Origin: Zanthoxylum bungeanum
Taxonomy: Eukaryota; Streptophyta; Magnoliopsida; Sapindales; Rutaceae
Direction of reading: 5' to 3'
NCBI GenBank assembly: GCA_019454045.1
Contig: SKCR01038140.1
Location: 1-64,000, forward strand
DNA length: 64,000 nucleotides
The notes beneath the pieces were generated by a model. That model did not search any database. It had not been told where the DNA came from and worked only from the letters and a program-made list of their open reading frames with translations. Below, piece by piece: positions 1 to 11,923 of the stretch. The position numbers and the translations under genes were made by a program. Every line of letters starts with the position of its first letter. The first letter of the stretch is position 1.

Positions 1-569
1 TATTCCAAAACAAAATCCTATGTGTTCATTTCCCAATGGATGAAATTTAATTCATACAGTCGTTAGTTCAGTCCGGTTAAGTATTAAAAATTAATTAAAA
101 TTAGTCAAAATCAGAGAAAACCTAACCGGTTCAATTTTTCTTTTAATTTTTAAAATCAAAAATTAATATTTTTATAATTTTTTATTAATAATAATATTAA
201 CCGATCGAACCAATGATACATTACCACTTTTAGATTATCGGCTCCATTACTGATTCAATTTTGAAAACACCGATACAATGTTGGTTGGTTGGGAACGAAT
301 CGGCGATTAAATCAAATGAAAATACACGAGGGCACGAGTATCCAAAATAGTTATAAGAATCGTTAAAGGGAATCGCACGTGAGGGCTTGCAGATCGGTCA
401 ATCCTACGGCCTCGAATCCGGCATTTCTTGGGGATGTAAAACTTACCTCCTGGTCCATCATTCACTTCTATTCAAAGTTCAAACCTAATTATTAAAAACA
501 AAACAAGAAATTATTGAGCTTAGTGATTAATTTAATAATCAGTTTTGGATTTATGCTATTTTAAATTAA
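1..569. other. AT-rich spacer, no gene seen
   Basis: No coding region, RNA gene or clear mobile-element end was found. The stretch is AT-rich with a few short CCGGTT or CGATCGAACC patches near 75-250 that may be old transposon remains, but no ends could be defined. Confidence 0.5.
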
Positions 570-579
570 AATATCTACA

Positions 580-713
580 AAAAAATGATAAATATACTTA
601 AATTTTTACACATCTCTCACTGTAACTACAATGAGTTATTATAATTCATTGTAGCTACAGTGAAATTAGTGTAGAAACTTTAAGTGAAAATTTATATCTG
701 TATATCATTACTC
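580..713. mobile_element. Small fold-back MITE
   Basis: The two halves are near-complementary: the central 17-bp arms (618-634 and 646-662) match at 16 positions around an 11-nt loop, and weaker pairing continues outward to ATGATA/TATCAT near the ends. The element is bracketed by the direct repeat AATATCTACA at 570-579 and 714-723. A 10-bp target duplication would fit a Mutator-like MITE, but no family is recognised and the class is an inference. Confidence 0.55.
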
Positions 714-879
714 AATATCTACACCATTTTTTTTTTTGATTCATGCCACTAGGTGTTGGGCCAACTTTGGTGCACCACAACTAATTCTCATTCTTAGTAG
801 AACAAGCCGCTGGCCACCAAGAAATTTTTCCCATTACTGGGACACAAATGGAGCATACCCAAACGTACCTAACCCTGAG

Positions 880-1170
880 TAGGGATAGTAAAAATCTCAT
901 GAAGAGAGGGGCTTACGGGAGCTCGGTATATTAGGAGTAGATGATGAGATAATTTTCTATACACGTTGGTTGGACGAATCAGATATATATATATTGGTAT
1001 CTCAATTCAAAATAAAATTAAAATCATGTGTAAACAGGGATCCAAACGGGGGCCCGAGGAGACTCGGTATTTTAGAAGCAGATAATGAGACAATTTTATA
1101 TTCGTTGATTAAACATGATTGGTATGGATATTGACATTCTTGTACTATACTCAATATGTTGTCATCCCTA
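880..1170. mobile_element. Ac/Ds-like hAT MITE
   Basis: It starts TAGGGATAGTAA and ends with the complement of TAGGGATGACAA, the terminal pattern of Ac/Ds-type hAT elements. Inside are two diverged copies of a roughly 60-bp unit containing CTCGGTAT and GATAATGAGA. The flanking 8-mers (ACCCTGAG and CCACTGGA) match poorly, so the target duplication has decayed or the ends are slightly off. Confidence 0.5.
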
Positions 1171-4100
1171 CCACTGGACCACACATGATGATTATCTATA
1201 TAAATTTTAAATTATTGATCAAATGCATTTAAATGTATTCTATTGTATAAAATCATTAGTTCAAAATTTGTTTCTAAGTCAAAAATTTAGATTAAGATAG
1301 CTACATTCTTAAATTTTATCACATATAATTAATCAAATTTTATTTGGTGGGATGTGGAAGTTTCTTCTCAGTTTCTTTAGATTAAAAATTTAATTTGATG
1401 TAGCGAGTAAGTTTACTCTCCATTTCATTATCAGCTCCTCAAGAAAGTTGAACATAATATAGACACATGCAAGCGCATGTGGGTTTCATATTTTATTATC
1501 ATTAATCTGTATTAGTCTTAAAATAAACATCTAGAAGATAAATTATTTTATTATTTGTAGACAATGATTAACTTGGATATTACCTTTCATTTTCAATCAT
1601 GTATTTAATAATAATCCTCTCAAATAATAAAAATATTAATTATTATAGGAACCCCATTTGTTACAAATATGAACTAGTGATACAATATGAAATTAAACTT
1701 GTGATAAAGCTAAGGAGTATATATGATTTGTTAAGACATGTTTGGAAGTGAAATCTTGTCATAGTTTGATGAAAAAAGGTGGGTAGGGTCTTTATATGCC
1801 ATAAGTTTAGCATAATATAATGCAAAAGAAGCCACAAAAATTTAGCTTTATTTTGATTTAAAGTTACTTCTTTCTTAATAATAGTACATGCAATTTTTTT
1901 GATAGGTGTTTTCTTTTGTGTGAAACCCTGGATCGAATAAAGAATAATCGAAATTAGGTTAGGATGAAAATAAAGAAATTTGATTTAATCAAATGTGTTT
2001 TAATAGTCATATATGATTAAGATTCGCTTACATTTAAATTATTATATAACAATTACCCATCAATATTTATAAAAAAAAAAAAAAAAAACTCAACTCTAAT
2101 ACCGAATATATGTCCCAAAATAAAATGAGGATACAAGTTTTTTTATGAGATACAAAGTTTTGACTTCATACTATATTAAAAAATAAATAAATAAGGCTAA
2201 AGGGTAAAATCTAAATAGTAGAGTGGCATTAAATCATTGTTTGTGTAGTTGCTTTCAATATTCAATATGAGTTGTATTGGAAAAAAAAAAGGACTTCAAT
2301 TATTCAAGCAATAAATTAAAAAGGAAAAAAGATAGAATTGAAAAAGTTGGAAGAGTGGGGTAGATGAAGCAAAATGAATGATTTTGGGTGAAATGGGCAA
2401 AGCAAAATGTAGGGCTTCTCCTGATCAAGTTTACAGCTGGGTATATATATATATATGGAAGGGAGCAAATGAAAAGTTGAAAGAAATTATATGGTCTACT
2501 CACCACTAATATTTGTCACCTATATATGGTACGGTCCACTGCCCATCAAAAGGGCTTTGCTATTTTTCACATACATATATGGACCAATTTTTTCCTGTTT
2601 AATTAGCCAACTATATTTGACTAATTGGATGCTTTTAAACGAAAGCAAATTAAAATCCCATGACACTGTATTTTATTAGAACAATATGTGCATAATCTGG
2701 TCATTAATTACTTCCCACTCACTCATTTCCCATTCTAAAATAACACATAATTTATTAATTTCTATCATCAGAAATGCATAGTGTGTCATATATATATAAT
2801 CCCACTCCTTCAATGATTGCCACTCTTTTCAGTGGGAGTCCCGAATCTTGAAGGGTCCCTTTCCCTTAAAATTAGGGTTTGTGATTTCTAATTACTTTTG
2901 TCTAAATTAATCTTTGGCTTGATGAGGCTATTATCATCCCTCCACCTCTCCTTCATTTGAATATTCCTTTAATTTGGCTTTGAATATTAAAAGTTGTTGC
3001 ATCTTGTTAATGGGTTTCTTAAAAAAATAAGGTTGGCATTTAGAAACAATGATTCAAGAAAACGAAAATGGTAACACTAGAGAAAGAATCAAAATGCAAT
3101 TTTAGTCAACGAAACACTTTAGAAAAGTTATAGTATATATGGTACAAATTACTCAAGCAATTAATAATTTGATCATATACTCATCATATCAATAATATAT
3201 CATTATGTATGCTCAAAATGATTGAGTTTGATACCTTGCATACACATGGTTTCAAATAGGATTCCGTTGGCTTCATAAAATATCGTGTACGAGTGTGATA
3301 GAGGAGTGGATCCTTAAAGTTGAAATTGATGATGATTGATTTTTAAAACAAAATATTGTTAACCGAGTTCTATAAAGTTCGAAAGGGATGAACAATTAAA
3401 TTAAAGCTAAGATGCTGAAAAATAAATAAATACAGAAATATCTACATTAATTGGAATTGTAAAATGATATACTTTGATTACTAGAGTTCTAATTATCAAA
3501 AGGAAGATTGAATTACTAAAGAAAAAGAAAAAAACTAATGGAAATAGGCAAATACAATCCTAAAAGATCTAAACTATTGGCCAATATTTTGAATTTGAGT
3601 AGTAGTTGTTTGAAGAAATCGACTTTGTGGATAACACTAACACTTGATTTCTATGAGCTTGGGCCGAATTAATTAAATTTTGGGTGTAAAATTCCTATTG
3701 ATGATACCTAGTGAGTTCCTTTAATCATGCATAAGTTTTGGATTTATGTTCTCATTTTCTCAAGAAAATTACCAACAAGATACATACAAATTAATAATGC
3801 AAATCTTACTAAGCCACACACTTGTATTAGATTATTGTTAATCTCTTAATTTGATTAGAGAATCTATCAGTAGAAAAGTTAAAAAGAAAAGAAGATCTAT
3901 CAATGACCCACCATCACCCACTAATTAGTAGGGGCCCTTAATGGCTAAATATATATTTATTGTTGATCAAATTAATGTGTCCATAAAGATGCTATATATG
4001 AGTTGATGGAGTCTGAGTAATGCAATCTTAAGTGAATTAGTTATATGGTTTAATTATAAGCTTTGGTCAGTTCCTTAATCAAGATGTTGACAGAAATTAA

Positions 4101-5088
4101 TTAACAATCGTGCAACTAACTACTCCACCAGCTTAATTAATTTGGAATGGAGCATTATTTAGATATATCTATGCAACTCAGTAATGATCAGAGAGTAAAT
4201 CCAGGATTTGTGACTTAAGTGTCATAATCGAAAACCTAATTTTTTAACTACTTATAAACTTGATTAGTGCAAGAAAAGCACTTGTAACTGATAATGGGTA
4301 TCATATAATCCCTTTGATTATATATGTATGATTTACGTGTCTGTAATTATTTAAAATAATAGATAGAGAATAATATTATTATGTGGTACAATTAATGGTC
4401 TAGTTCACTCCTAACAACACTGAACACTGAACAGTGAACAGTGAACAGTGAAAGCCTTTTTCTTCTCCTTCCCATTCAGAAAGTTGGTACGTATTTGAAA
4501 AAACTGAAGTTGAGATAGAATAGAAAGCATGATTAATTACTTAATTAGCGGGTTAATTATGTATGTATTGATAACTTCACTTATTCTGATCCAAATTAAG
4601 ATTCTCAGTCAGCTTCTTCTTTGTGCGAATCTTTACTTGGTAAGATTCTAACTTTATGAACACCCTAATTTGATTATCAGTTTTTTTTTTTTTGGGGGGT
4701 AATTTTGTTGCCTTTTAAATTAAATCATTTTGTATCAAATTTTACTAAAAAAATATAATATTTATTTTATTGAAATTTCCCATAATTTATTGCTAAAGCT
4801 GAGAGTGAGGGGTGATCATTCAAGATATAATATTTGTACCGTATGTAGAATGAATCTGACTATAAACCATTTAAAACTCAGGAGTTTGATACACTTACAC
4901 CCTTTTGAAAAGAAATATATGTATGCTTATGCAAAAAAGAGACTGGTTTTTTGGAGTTGGAATTAATTCTACTCTTGACAAGTAAAGAAAACGGAGACAT
5001 AATTATATGTCTGATTTAAACAAGTTATTGATGGTAAGAGGCTTATGCAGGGGACTTAGAAAATCTGGGATGTGAACAGAGGGACCTT

Positions 5089-5140
<52 letters not shown>

Positions 5141-5523
5141 GAACTCTCTGTTAGTGTTACGAGGTTAAAGGGAACTTGATGCTCAAAATGTTGTACGAGT
5201 ATTTTCAGTCTGAACTCTCAAGTACAAGAAAAAAAAACTCATCATTTCATTTTTAAAATCAAAGCTGGAATTAAATGAAGATTGAATTACACATTGTTTT
5301 TGGGCTAGCTGATGCTCCTTTGTCGAAGTAACTACCAATTTTTTGGTGATAGTGATTGTTTTTTATACCACATATAGTACCAACCATATATGAATATGCA
5401 ATTATTTTTATTTCTTAGTTTTGAGTTTCAAATTTTCTAAGAGTTACTAATATAGATGTTGTATTGTGCAGGTTAAACCCATTATCGGTTTTGGTGTTAT
5501 GAGATTTGTGATAATCAATGTAT
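1171..5523. other. Long AT-rich spacer
   Basis: No gene was recognised in about 4.3 kb. It contains a poly-A run near 2072, a short (AT)n near 2443, a (TGAACAG)n-like repeat at about 4421-4452 and a trinucleotide array at 5091-5140. The longest ORFs here are 60-80 codons with no family resemblance and AT-driven composition, so they are not called. Confidence 0.5.
5091..5140. repeat. (AAT)n microsatellite
   Basis: About 16 uninterrupted copies of AAT/ATA are visible. Confidence 0.9.
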
Positions 5524-5693
5524 TGTCCTTCAGACGAGTGATTTGGTGGTGCAGTGTTCAGGGTCTGACCTTCAAGTCATGAGTTCGAATGAGTGTGTTT
5601 TTTTATAAGAGTTTGGGAATAGCCGGGAATTTTACCCGCCCCGCTTAAATCCGGAAGAGATGATTTGACAGTGAGATTTCCAACGATTTTTTT
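5524..5693 (+). mobile_element. tRNA-derived SINE, copy 1
   Basis: It aligns along its length with the SINE copies at 10381 and 22689: an A-box-like GATTTGGTGGT head, a decayed B box (GAGTTCGAAT), the central TTTTACCCGCCCCGCTTAA block and the 3' end TTTCCAACGATTT. TGTATTG occurs just before the head and again after the tail and may be a short target duplication. Confidence 0.7.
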
Positions 5694-6185
5694 GTGTGTA
5701 TTGAAACAGTTTTGTATGTGTATATATATGTGTCTATATGTATTTGTATGTATATGAGGTGAGAATCTTTCAACACACATTTAAATATCAAAATTGAACT
5801 ATTGATTTATTTAAATCAATATAATAGTAGATACTCAAAGTGAAAATGACATATAATGATGCGTAGATTTTTGACTTTAAGTATATTCTATTAAATCAAC
5901 GATTATATTTTGATGTCTAAATTTATGCCAAATAATATATATGTATGTGTGCCTATGCGCACGTGTGGAGGAGGAGATATCTCAACTCAATTTTTTGATT
6001 TAAATCTAGATATCAACATTTAACCATTAATTTTTTTGGTTATATATCACGAATCTTTTATTATGTATAATTTTTGATTTCATGTTCCAATTTTGTTTGG
6101 AGTTTTGTATGTAATACAAATGCATGCCAGATTGCCAAATTTATTGAATTTCTGTAAATGATCAATATTGTCAAAGCTCATATCT

Positions 6186-9100
6186 TCAGTTGCATAACTC
6201 ACCAGCAACCTCTATCTTCAGTTTCACATCTTGTGGCCATCCAAACTCCTCCAAGAACGCCAATACAACTCCATTTGACCAACCAAAACCAGTCTGCAAT
6301 TCATCAAAGCAAAAGAAAATAAATAAATAAATGGTTCATTTGTAAGCCTTTAAAAGGCAAGGCTGCTAAATTTAATAGATACAAACTTAATAAGCAAATA
6401 TATATATATATATATATATACCTGGGGTAAGTATTCACCACCACCTCCATAAACTCCATACTTATTAACATTGTATTTCTCATGCATAGCTCCAGTTTCT
6501 TTGTATGCGACGTAATTGGTTTTGATCCACCTCATTGCAATATCTTGTGCCATTGATCTTGCTTCTTGTGATCCTGATTTTGCCAAACCTTCTACTATCA
6601 TGTGCTGAATTGGAGCCCAACCATTTGGAAAGTCCCTGTTGTATTTGTATTTGCTGATATAAGGTAACAACCCATGTAGTCAAATATAATTCATTAATGT
6701 CAATGTTGAAAAGGTTACTTACCATTGTTCTCCTGATTCTGCTAAAGAAGTTGCAATTCCAGCATCACAAAGCAGGCCTGAAGCTTGAAAACTTTTCCTC
6801 ACCTTCTCCATCAGGGCAGAATCTGAATAACACACAATATTGCTTAGGAGTTATCACTTTTCATTTCTCTACAAAGTCCAAGAGTAGACATTGAGAATCA
6901 CAAACCTGAGTTGAACAAATCAATCCATATGGGGATGTAGTTTGAAGCAAATACGTTATGATTTTGGTTTGAAGCTTGCCATGTCTCGGATTCCTGCAAG
7001 TATCAAAGTGATTAATTCAGGAACACTGCAGAAGATGTTTTGTCATCAGGTTGCGGATAGACATTACCTGGCAAGAAGTTTCATTATTAATCCAGTAATC
7101 TAGCCATTGCCCCATCTCTTCATTCCAGAACACACAGTTTATTGCCTGTTTTCTTGCTTGAGAAGCTTCCAAGAAACTCTCAGCAGTCGTATTATCTCCA
7201 ATAATTTTTGCCAAGGAGGCAATGTCAAGTTCCATCTGGATCAAAAATACAAACAAACACTAAATATAGCAAAGTGCATGGACTGCAAGTGCAAAGCTAT
7301 GATTATCAAACACCCTTCTACTTTTTACTTTCACTTGACAGCTGTTTCTTCCATTTTACAACAGTTGTGGCTTTGAACCTCTCACAGCACCTTAATCACA
7401 AATGGAATTCTTAATTCATAAGTTAATGAGTTATACCTGGAGTATGAAAACATTCAAATCAACAGGTAGAACTGATGTTGTAGCCAAGGAGGTGAAATCC
7501 GAGGTATCCCTGCAGCGAGACAATTAAACCCTGTTTGATTTAGAATAATAGCTGAATCAAGTATTTAATTACCTCATCCATCTTGTACTAAAATCCCATC
7601 CGGATTCAGCAGCTGAAGCCAGTTCCCGGTAAAACTGCTGTTTCTCGGAATCATTCAAGAACTTGGAAGCGTGTGCCTTGTCCTGTTGATTCAAAGAAGT
7701 TAATTAATATACATATAATCTAAAATACAGCTTCTGCCAGAAAGAAGAACATACAATGGTTGAAGATTCAGGCCTAGGTCTGTTCCACATTGCATAATAC
7801 CGACTCAGTGTGTGATTGCTACCATGATCATCTCGGATGGTCACCTTATGCATTCCTACAATACAAGGCATTAATGTATAAGCTACATAATTAAGTTCAA
7901 TAAAACAAAATGAGAAACTGAAGCCTTAAACCTGAATTCCAGAATTGATATTCATTGAGCAGTGGAGGGAGAGCCTTTCTGACCAAATCCAAGTCACCAG
8001 TTCGATTGTAAATGGTGTGAATCATTGCACTAAGAAGAGGAGGCTGGCTGCAAGATTAAGAACATAACATCAAAGCAACTTCAATATATAGCCACTGCAC
8101 TAAATTAGTGATGAGGAAGATGAATTATTACCTTCGGTTGGTGTAATAGGACCTTGCACCATTAAGAACATAACCAAATTTATCTATATGACAAATGAGA
8201 TTGTTCACAATTGCTTTTGCAGTCTCATACATTTTACTTGCTACCAACCCCCTGCACAACAAAACACTTTATCCTCCCATTTTTGTTTTTTTTTAAAATC
8301 TAATTTAGATATTTAAATTTTCAGAAGCAGAATTTATAATTAACTACAAGAAATCATTAAAACTGATTCAAATGATTATGAATTAACTATAATGGGATTG
8401 TCATTTTTTATTTTTTATTTTTTATTTTTTTACCAAAGAGGAATTATCATTTTTATACCTAAAAATTAGTTCAGGTATGAAAAACCAGAAAATTTGAAAA
8501 AAAAAAGTTCAATTTTACACCCAATATTAATACGTTGACTGAAATTTTGAGTGTAAAATTAAATTAAAAAATATAAATGAGTAAATTGATGAAAAAATTT
8601 AAAGTTTTGAAATTTTTCTATACAAAAGTCGATTTTAGGGTGAAAAATGATAAATATCCCATTACAAAATATACAAAATAAGCTTAAATCATTTTCTTTT
8701 TATTCTTTCAACCAAACATAACCTAAAAAGCAGGCAAAATGAAACAAAAAATTACCTAATAACCCAATAAGAGTCCCAATAATAGACCTCCCTAAACCGA
8801 GAACCGGGAATAACCACCGGTCTAGGAAGTGGGAGCAAAGTATGAAAGTGAGGCCGGTCCAAAACCGAAGCAGAAACTTTCCGGCTCAAAATTTTCCACA
8901 GAGCATGAACCTCTAGAGCCCATGATCTCACTTCTGGGTTATTCACCATAGGCAGAAACCCCTCCGGTTCAGGCACAAAATCTTCCGGTTCAGCGTACAC
9001 GAGATCATCTCCTGCACCATGAAAATATTTCTTAATAAACTCCTTAAAATCATCAACTGAAACAGACCCAGTTGCGTTCCTCGGTAGCTTGTCAAAAGCG

Positions 9101-9267
9101 GTAACAGTTGTTGGAAGATTGGACTTTAACGACAAATCAACGTAAAGTTTCGGATCAAAGTCTTTTTGTCCGAAAGTTACAAGAGCAGTTTCTTGTACAC
9201 GTTCAAGGAAAGTGACTAACGGGGTTGTGGGTACCACAGTGCCTGGCAAAGTTTCTGTGACATTCAT
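6186..9267 (-). CDS. TRE1: Trehalase (alpha,alpha-trehalose glucohydrolase)
   Basis: Trehalase (glycoside hydrolase family 37) splits trehalose into two glucose units and in plants keeps trehalose low. The gene reads right to left in about eleven exons; the first is 9267-8756 and the last about 6294-6186. Exon 1 ends in the first family signature (PGSRFREVYYWDSYW), and the second, QWDFPNGWAP, is split by the intron between the exons near 6.7 and 6.6 kb. The glycine-rich YGGGGEY stretch follows in exon 10. The spliced protein is about 575 residues, within the plant range of 550-630. The start is the first ATG, in the good context AACAAACATGAAT. No N-terminal membrane anchor, which some plant trehalases have, is visible here. 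Splice sites are GT..AG where checked and frames join, so it looks functional. Boundaries of the small middle exons are approximate. Confidence 0.93.
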
Positions 9268-10100
9268 GTTTGTTAGTTGGAAAGTACAACAACAACAACA
9301 AGAAGACGATTCAAAGAATAAGATAAGGACAGAAGTTCATTTAATCTGTCAATTTATGATGCCTATAATATATATTGAATTAATCTGTCAGTATTTATTT
9401 ATTGACAAATATTAACGCCAGACGAGGCACCAGTGGACGTGGGGGTTAATCCATTTATCGATTATTATTATTTTATTAATTAAAAAAAATGAGCATTTCT
9501 GATAGTGATGTCTATCTAGTTGGACGACGACGTATTGAGCGCCAATCCATTAGCGATTGATAGATGATAAATTAGTAGTACTCACTCAATAATGGATGTA
9601 TTATTTTATCAATGCATGTTTATGGACATTTATATTTAAATTACTCATTTTCTAAAAGCTATTCGTATAATATTCCTAAAGGAGAACACGATCAGATCAC
9701 AAGGAATATAATGAGTTGTTGGAAGAAAAAATAATAAAATTAGGAAAATCTTTGACAGCTTCGCTAATACAATAAGTTATTCAAGCGAGCATATATTTAG
9801 GTGTCAAATTTTATTAAACCATCTGATGTGATTTGTCCTAGAACAATATGATTCTTTAATTAAAGCCAATGATTTACCCTAATTTATGTTGTGAAATTTC
9901 TGATAACAAATGTATAAATTCTGAAGATTAATTGAAGTACGCGTAAATTATCACAAATACTCAAAAATAATTCTTCAATAAAACAAAACGATATATAAAG
10001 TAAGAAGTTAACACAAAATATGGATATATTATTTCATGTAATCACATTACAAGAAATCCTATCATAAATGCCATGTCCTTTTTCAATTTAGTTAAAATCC
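9268..10100. promoter_or_regulatory. Upstream region of trehalase
   Basis: It holds the probable 5' leader (a CAACAACAACAA stretch just before the start codon, about 9283-9300) and the promoter. No TATA box or known element was convincing. The rest is AT-rich with no gene. Confidence 0.4.
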
Positions 10101-10222
10101 TGATCTTTATATCACTAGCAACCTGACCTCTATCTTTAGATCTTGAGGCCATCCAGACACCCTCCAAGAATGCCAATACAACTCCATTTGACAAATCAAA
10201 ATCAGCAAGCAATTAATTAAAG
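10101..10222 (-). pseudogene. Duplicated trehalase last-exon fragment
   Basis: The stretch closely resembles the final trehalase exon at 6186-6294, including the segment coding SNGVVLAFLE, and the similarity continues a little into intron sequence on one side and past the stop on the other. A small length change breaks the frame after VLAFLE, so the following residues no longer match. No other trehalase exons are found nearby. It is a remnant of a local duplication, lying about 0.8 kb upstream of the intact gene in the same orientation. Confidence 0.8.
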
Positions 10223-10380
10223 AAAATGGATAAAATTTATCATTAAAACAATATCGTTTTCCTCTGAAAAAAATGTAATTTGCTCTGCGACACAAATTAT
10301 GAAAAATCGAAAGTGGCCAGCGGTTTTCCTTTTCTTTCCGTCCTTTTATTGTTTCCCTTTCAGCAACTCTCTTTTATCAC

Positions 10381-10559
10381 GTCCCCAGGGTGTGCCTTGG
10401 TGGTGTAGGATTCAGGATCTCACCTTAAGGTTCTGGGTTCGAATCCAGGGGGTGTACTTCTTGTAAGAGCCTGGGACAGCCGGTGGTTTTACCTGCACCG
10501 CGGCCCAGAATAGGTAGTTTGGTGGCGGGGTTTCCATCGTTTCAAAAAAAAAAAAAAAA
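10381..10559 (+). mobile_element. tRNA-derived SINE, copy 2 (best preserved)
   Basis: A 179-bp element flanked by the exact direct repeat CTCTCTTTTATCAC (10367-10380 and 10560-10573). It has an A-box-like head (TGCCTTGGTGGTGTAGG), a perfect RNA polymerase III B box GGTTCGAATCC at 10436-10446, a body with CTTGTAAGAGCCTGGGACAG, and a 3' poly-A tail. These features define a SINE. Long matching flanks and an intact B box suggest recent insertion. Confidence 0.92.
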
Positions 10560-10573
10560 CTCTCTTTTATCAC

Positions 10574-11788
10574 ATTAAAAATTAAACCTTGTTAAAAAAA
10601 GAAGAAGTAAAAGATAAAGAAGGATCCTTGAGCAGCAGACCATGTTCAATGAAAACATGCAACCCACAATTGGAAAGCCTGAGCTAATAAGACCTGGGTA
10701 GACTAGGGTACATCCCTACAAGTTTCTCATTTATCATGACTCATTTGTTTACATATCCATTTTGTTAACATCCAAAAAAAACTTCAAAGGGCGGCTTTTT
10801 CTTTCCTACTTTTCTTTTTTAATAAACCAGAAACAGAGATACCTATAATTATTATGGGGATTTGAAAAATGACTAAAAACCAGCCACATTTCAAGCACAA
10901 TTGAGGTGTTAGTAGTCTATGGTTCGGGTACCCGGTACACATACCGGAGGCATTGAAGTTGAAACAATGGTCAATAAATTGTATGTTGTTAAAAACGCCG
11001 TTTGAATAGGCGACGCTTGGGAGAGCATTTGTACGAGTTTTTCAAACAGCCACTAAGGTGGATATGGACAGAAATTAAGTATTTTAAGTTGATTATTTAT
11101 ATATTAGATAAAATTATGCATGTTAACCGGTCAAATGTGACACTTAATCAATACTTGGACGAATTGAACTACCAAAACGTCTTATCCCGCCTAACGCCTG
11201 TGACAACATAGATTGAACTTGAAACATCCAGCATTGAACATGAGTCAACTATCAATTATAAGTCCAATAACACCCGTTTCAAGTTCAATAGTCCAAGTTT
11301 CAACTTCAATGCCCTTATATGAGTATGTGGGTACTTTGGCCAAATCCCTGTGGTTCAGTTACTACTACCATAATTACTTTTTTGCCAGGAAAAGATTGGT
11401 AAGTGATGAATGTACCCAACTTTTTGTTGATATGGCTATTGACTAGGTGGTCCATCGGTCTTTTTGGCTATAAATCCTGGAGATAAGATCACTAACATGG
11501 TCGGTCAGAAGACAATTAACCTGGAAGTCCGGGTATTTAATCACTGTAGCAAAAAGACAGCTTTTTGAAGCAGAAAACCAGCTTCCTGGTTGACTGACTT
11601 AAGCAAATCACAGTCAAGCTTCCGGGTCCCTACTAGTATATATTTGACCATTTATTTACTGAAATCAAACAAACTCTGGTAAACCCTACAAAAGATTCCA
11701 CTAAAGAACGACACTCATGATATGAGAAGTTACTATTTGCGAAGCAGAAAGAAGAAGGAACATATAAGAGAGGCTTAAGGTCATTGAA
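10574..11788. other. Spacer upstream of the DVL gene
   Basis: No larger gene recognised. Two 69-77 codon ORFs around 11.0-11.45 kb show no family resemblance. TATA-like sequences occur at about 11468 (CTATAAAT) and 11636 (TATATATT); the second lies about 150 bases before the micropeptide start and could be its promoter. Confidence 0.4.
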
Positions 11789-11923
11789 ATGTCTACTTCC
11801 CAGCCAAAGCCAGCCAAAATTTCAGCACCCAAGAGTAGAGTTTTGAAGGAAAAGAAAGCAAGGTTCTATATAATCCGACGCTGTGTATTTATGTTACTTT
11901 GTTGGAGGCATGATGGGGATTAA
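11789..11923 (+). CDS. DVL/ROTUNDIFOLIA-like micropeptide, 44 aa
   Basis: An intronless ORF of 44 codons whose C-terminal half carries the DVL/RTFL family signature: [19 protein letters not shown] (residues 24-42). The first 20 residues are lysine-, serine- and proline-rich, as usual in the family. DVL/RTFL peptides are plant-specific, associate with the plasma membrane and, when over-expressed in Arabidopsis, alter polar cell expansion and organ shape; the hydrophobic FMLLCW run fits the membrane role. The start ATG (GAAATGTCT) is followed directly by family-like sequence. No premature stop is present. Which family member it corresponds to cannot be decided. The only doubt is expression, since nothing besides the conserved motif supports it. 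Confidence 0.9.
   Translation: MSTSQPKPAKISAPKSRVLKEKKARFYIIRRCVFMLLCWRHDGD

Noticed and set aside
8752..9267. Trehalase as a single-exon 171-residue protein
   Set aside because: The open frame simply runs past the donor of exon 1; the following exons continue the family sequence.
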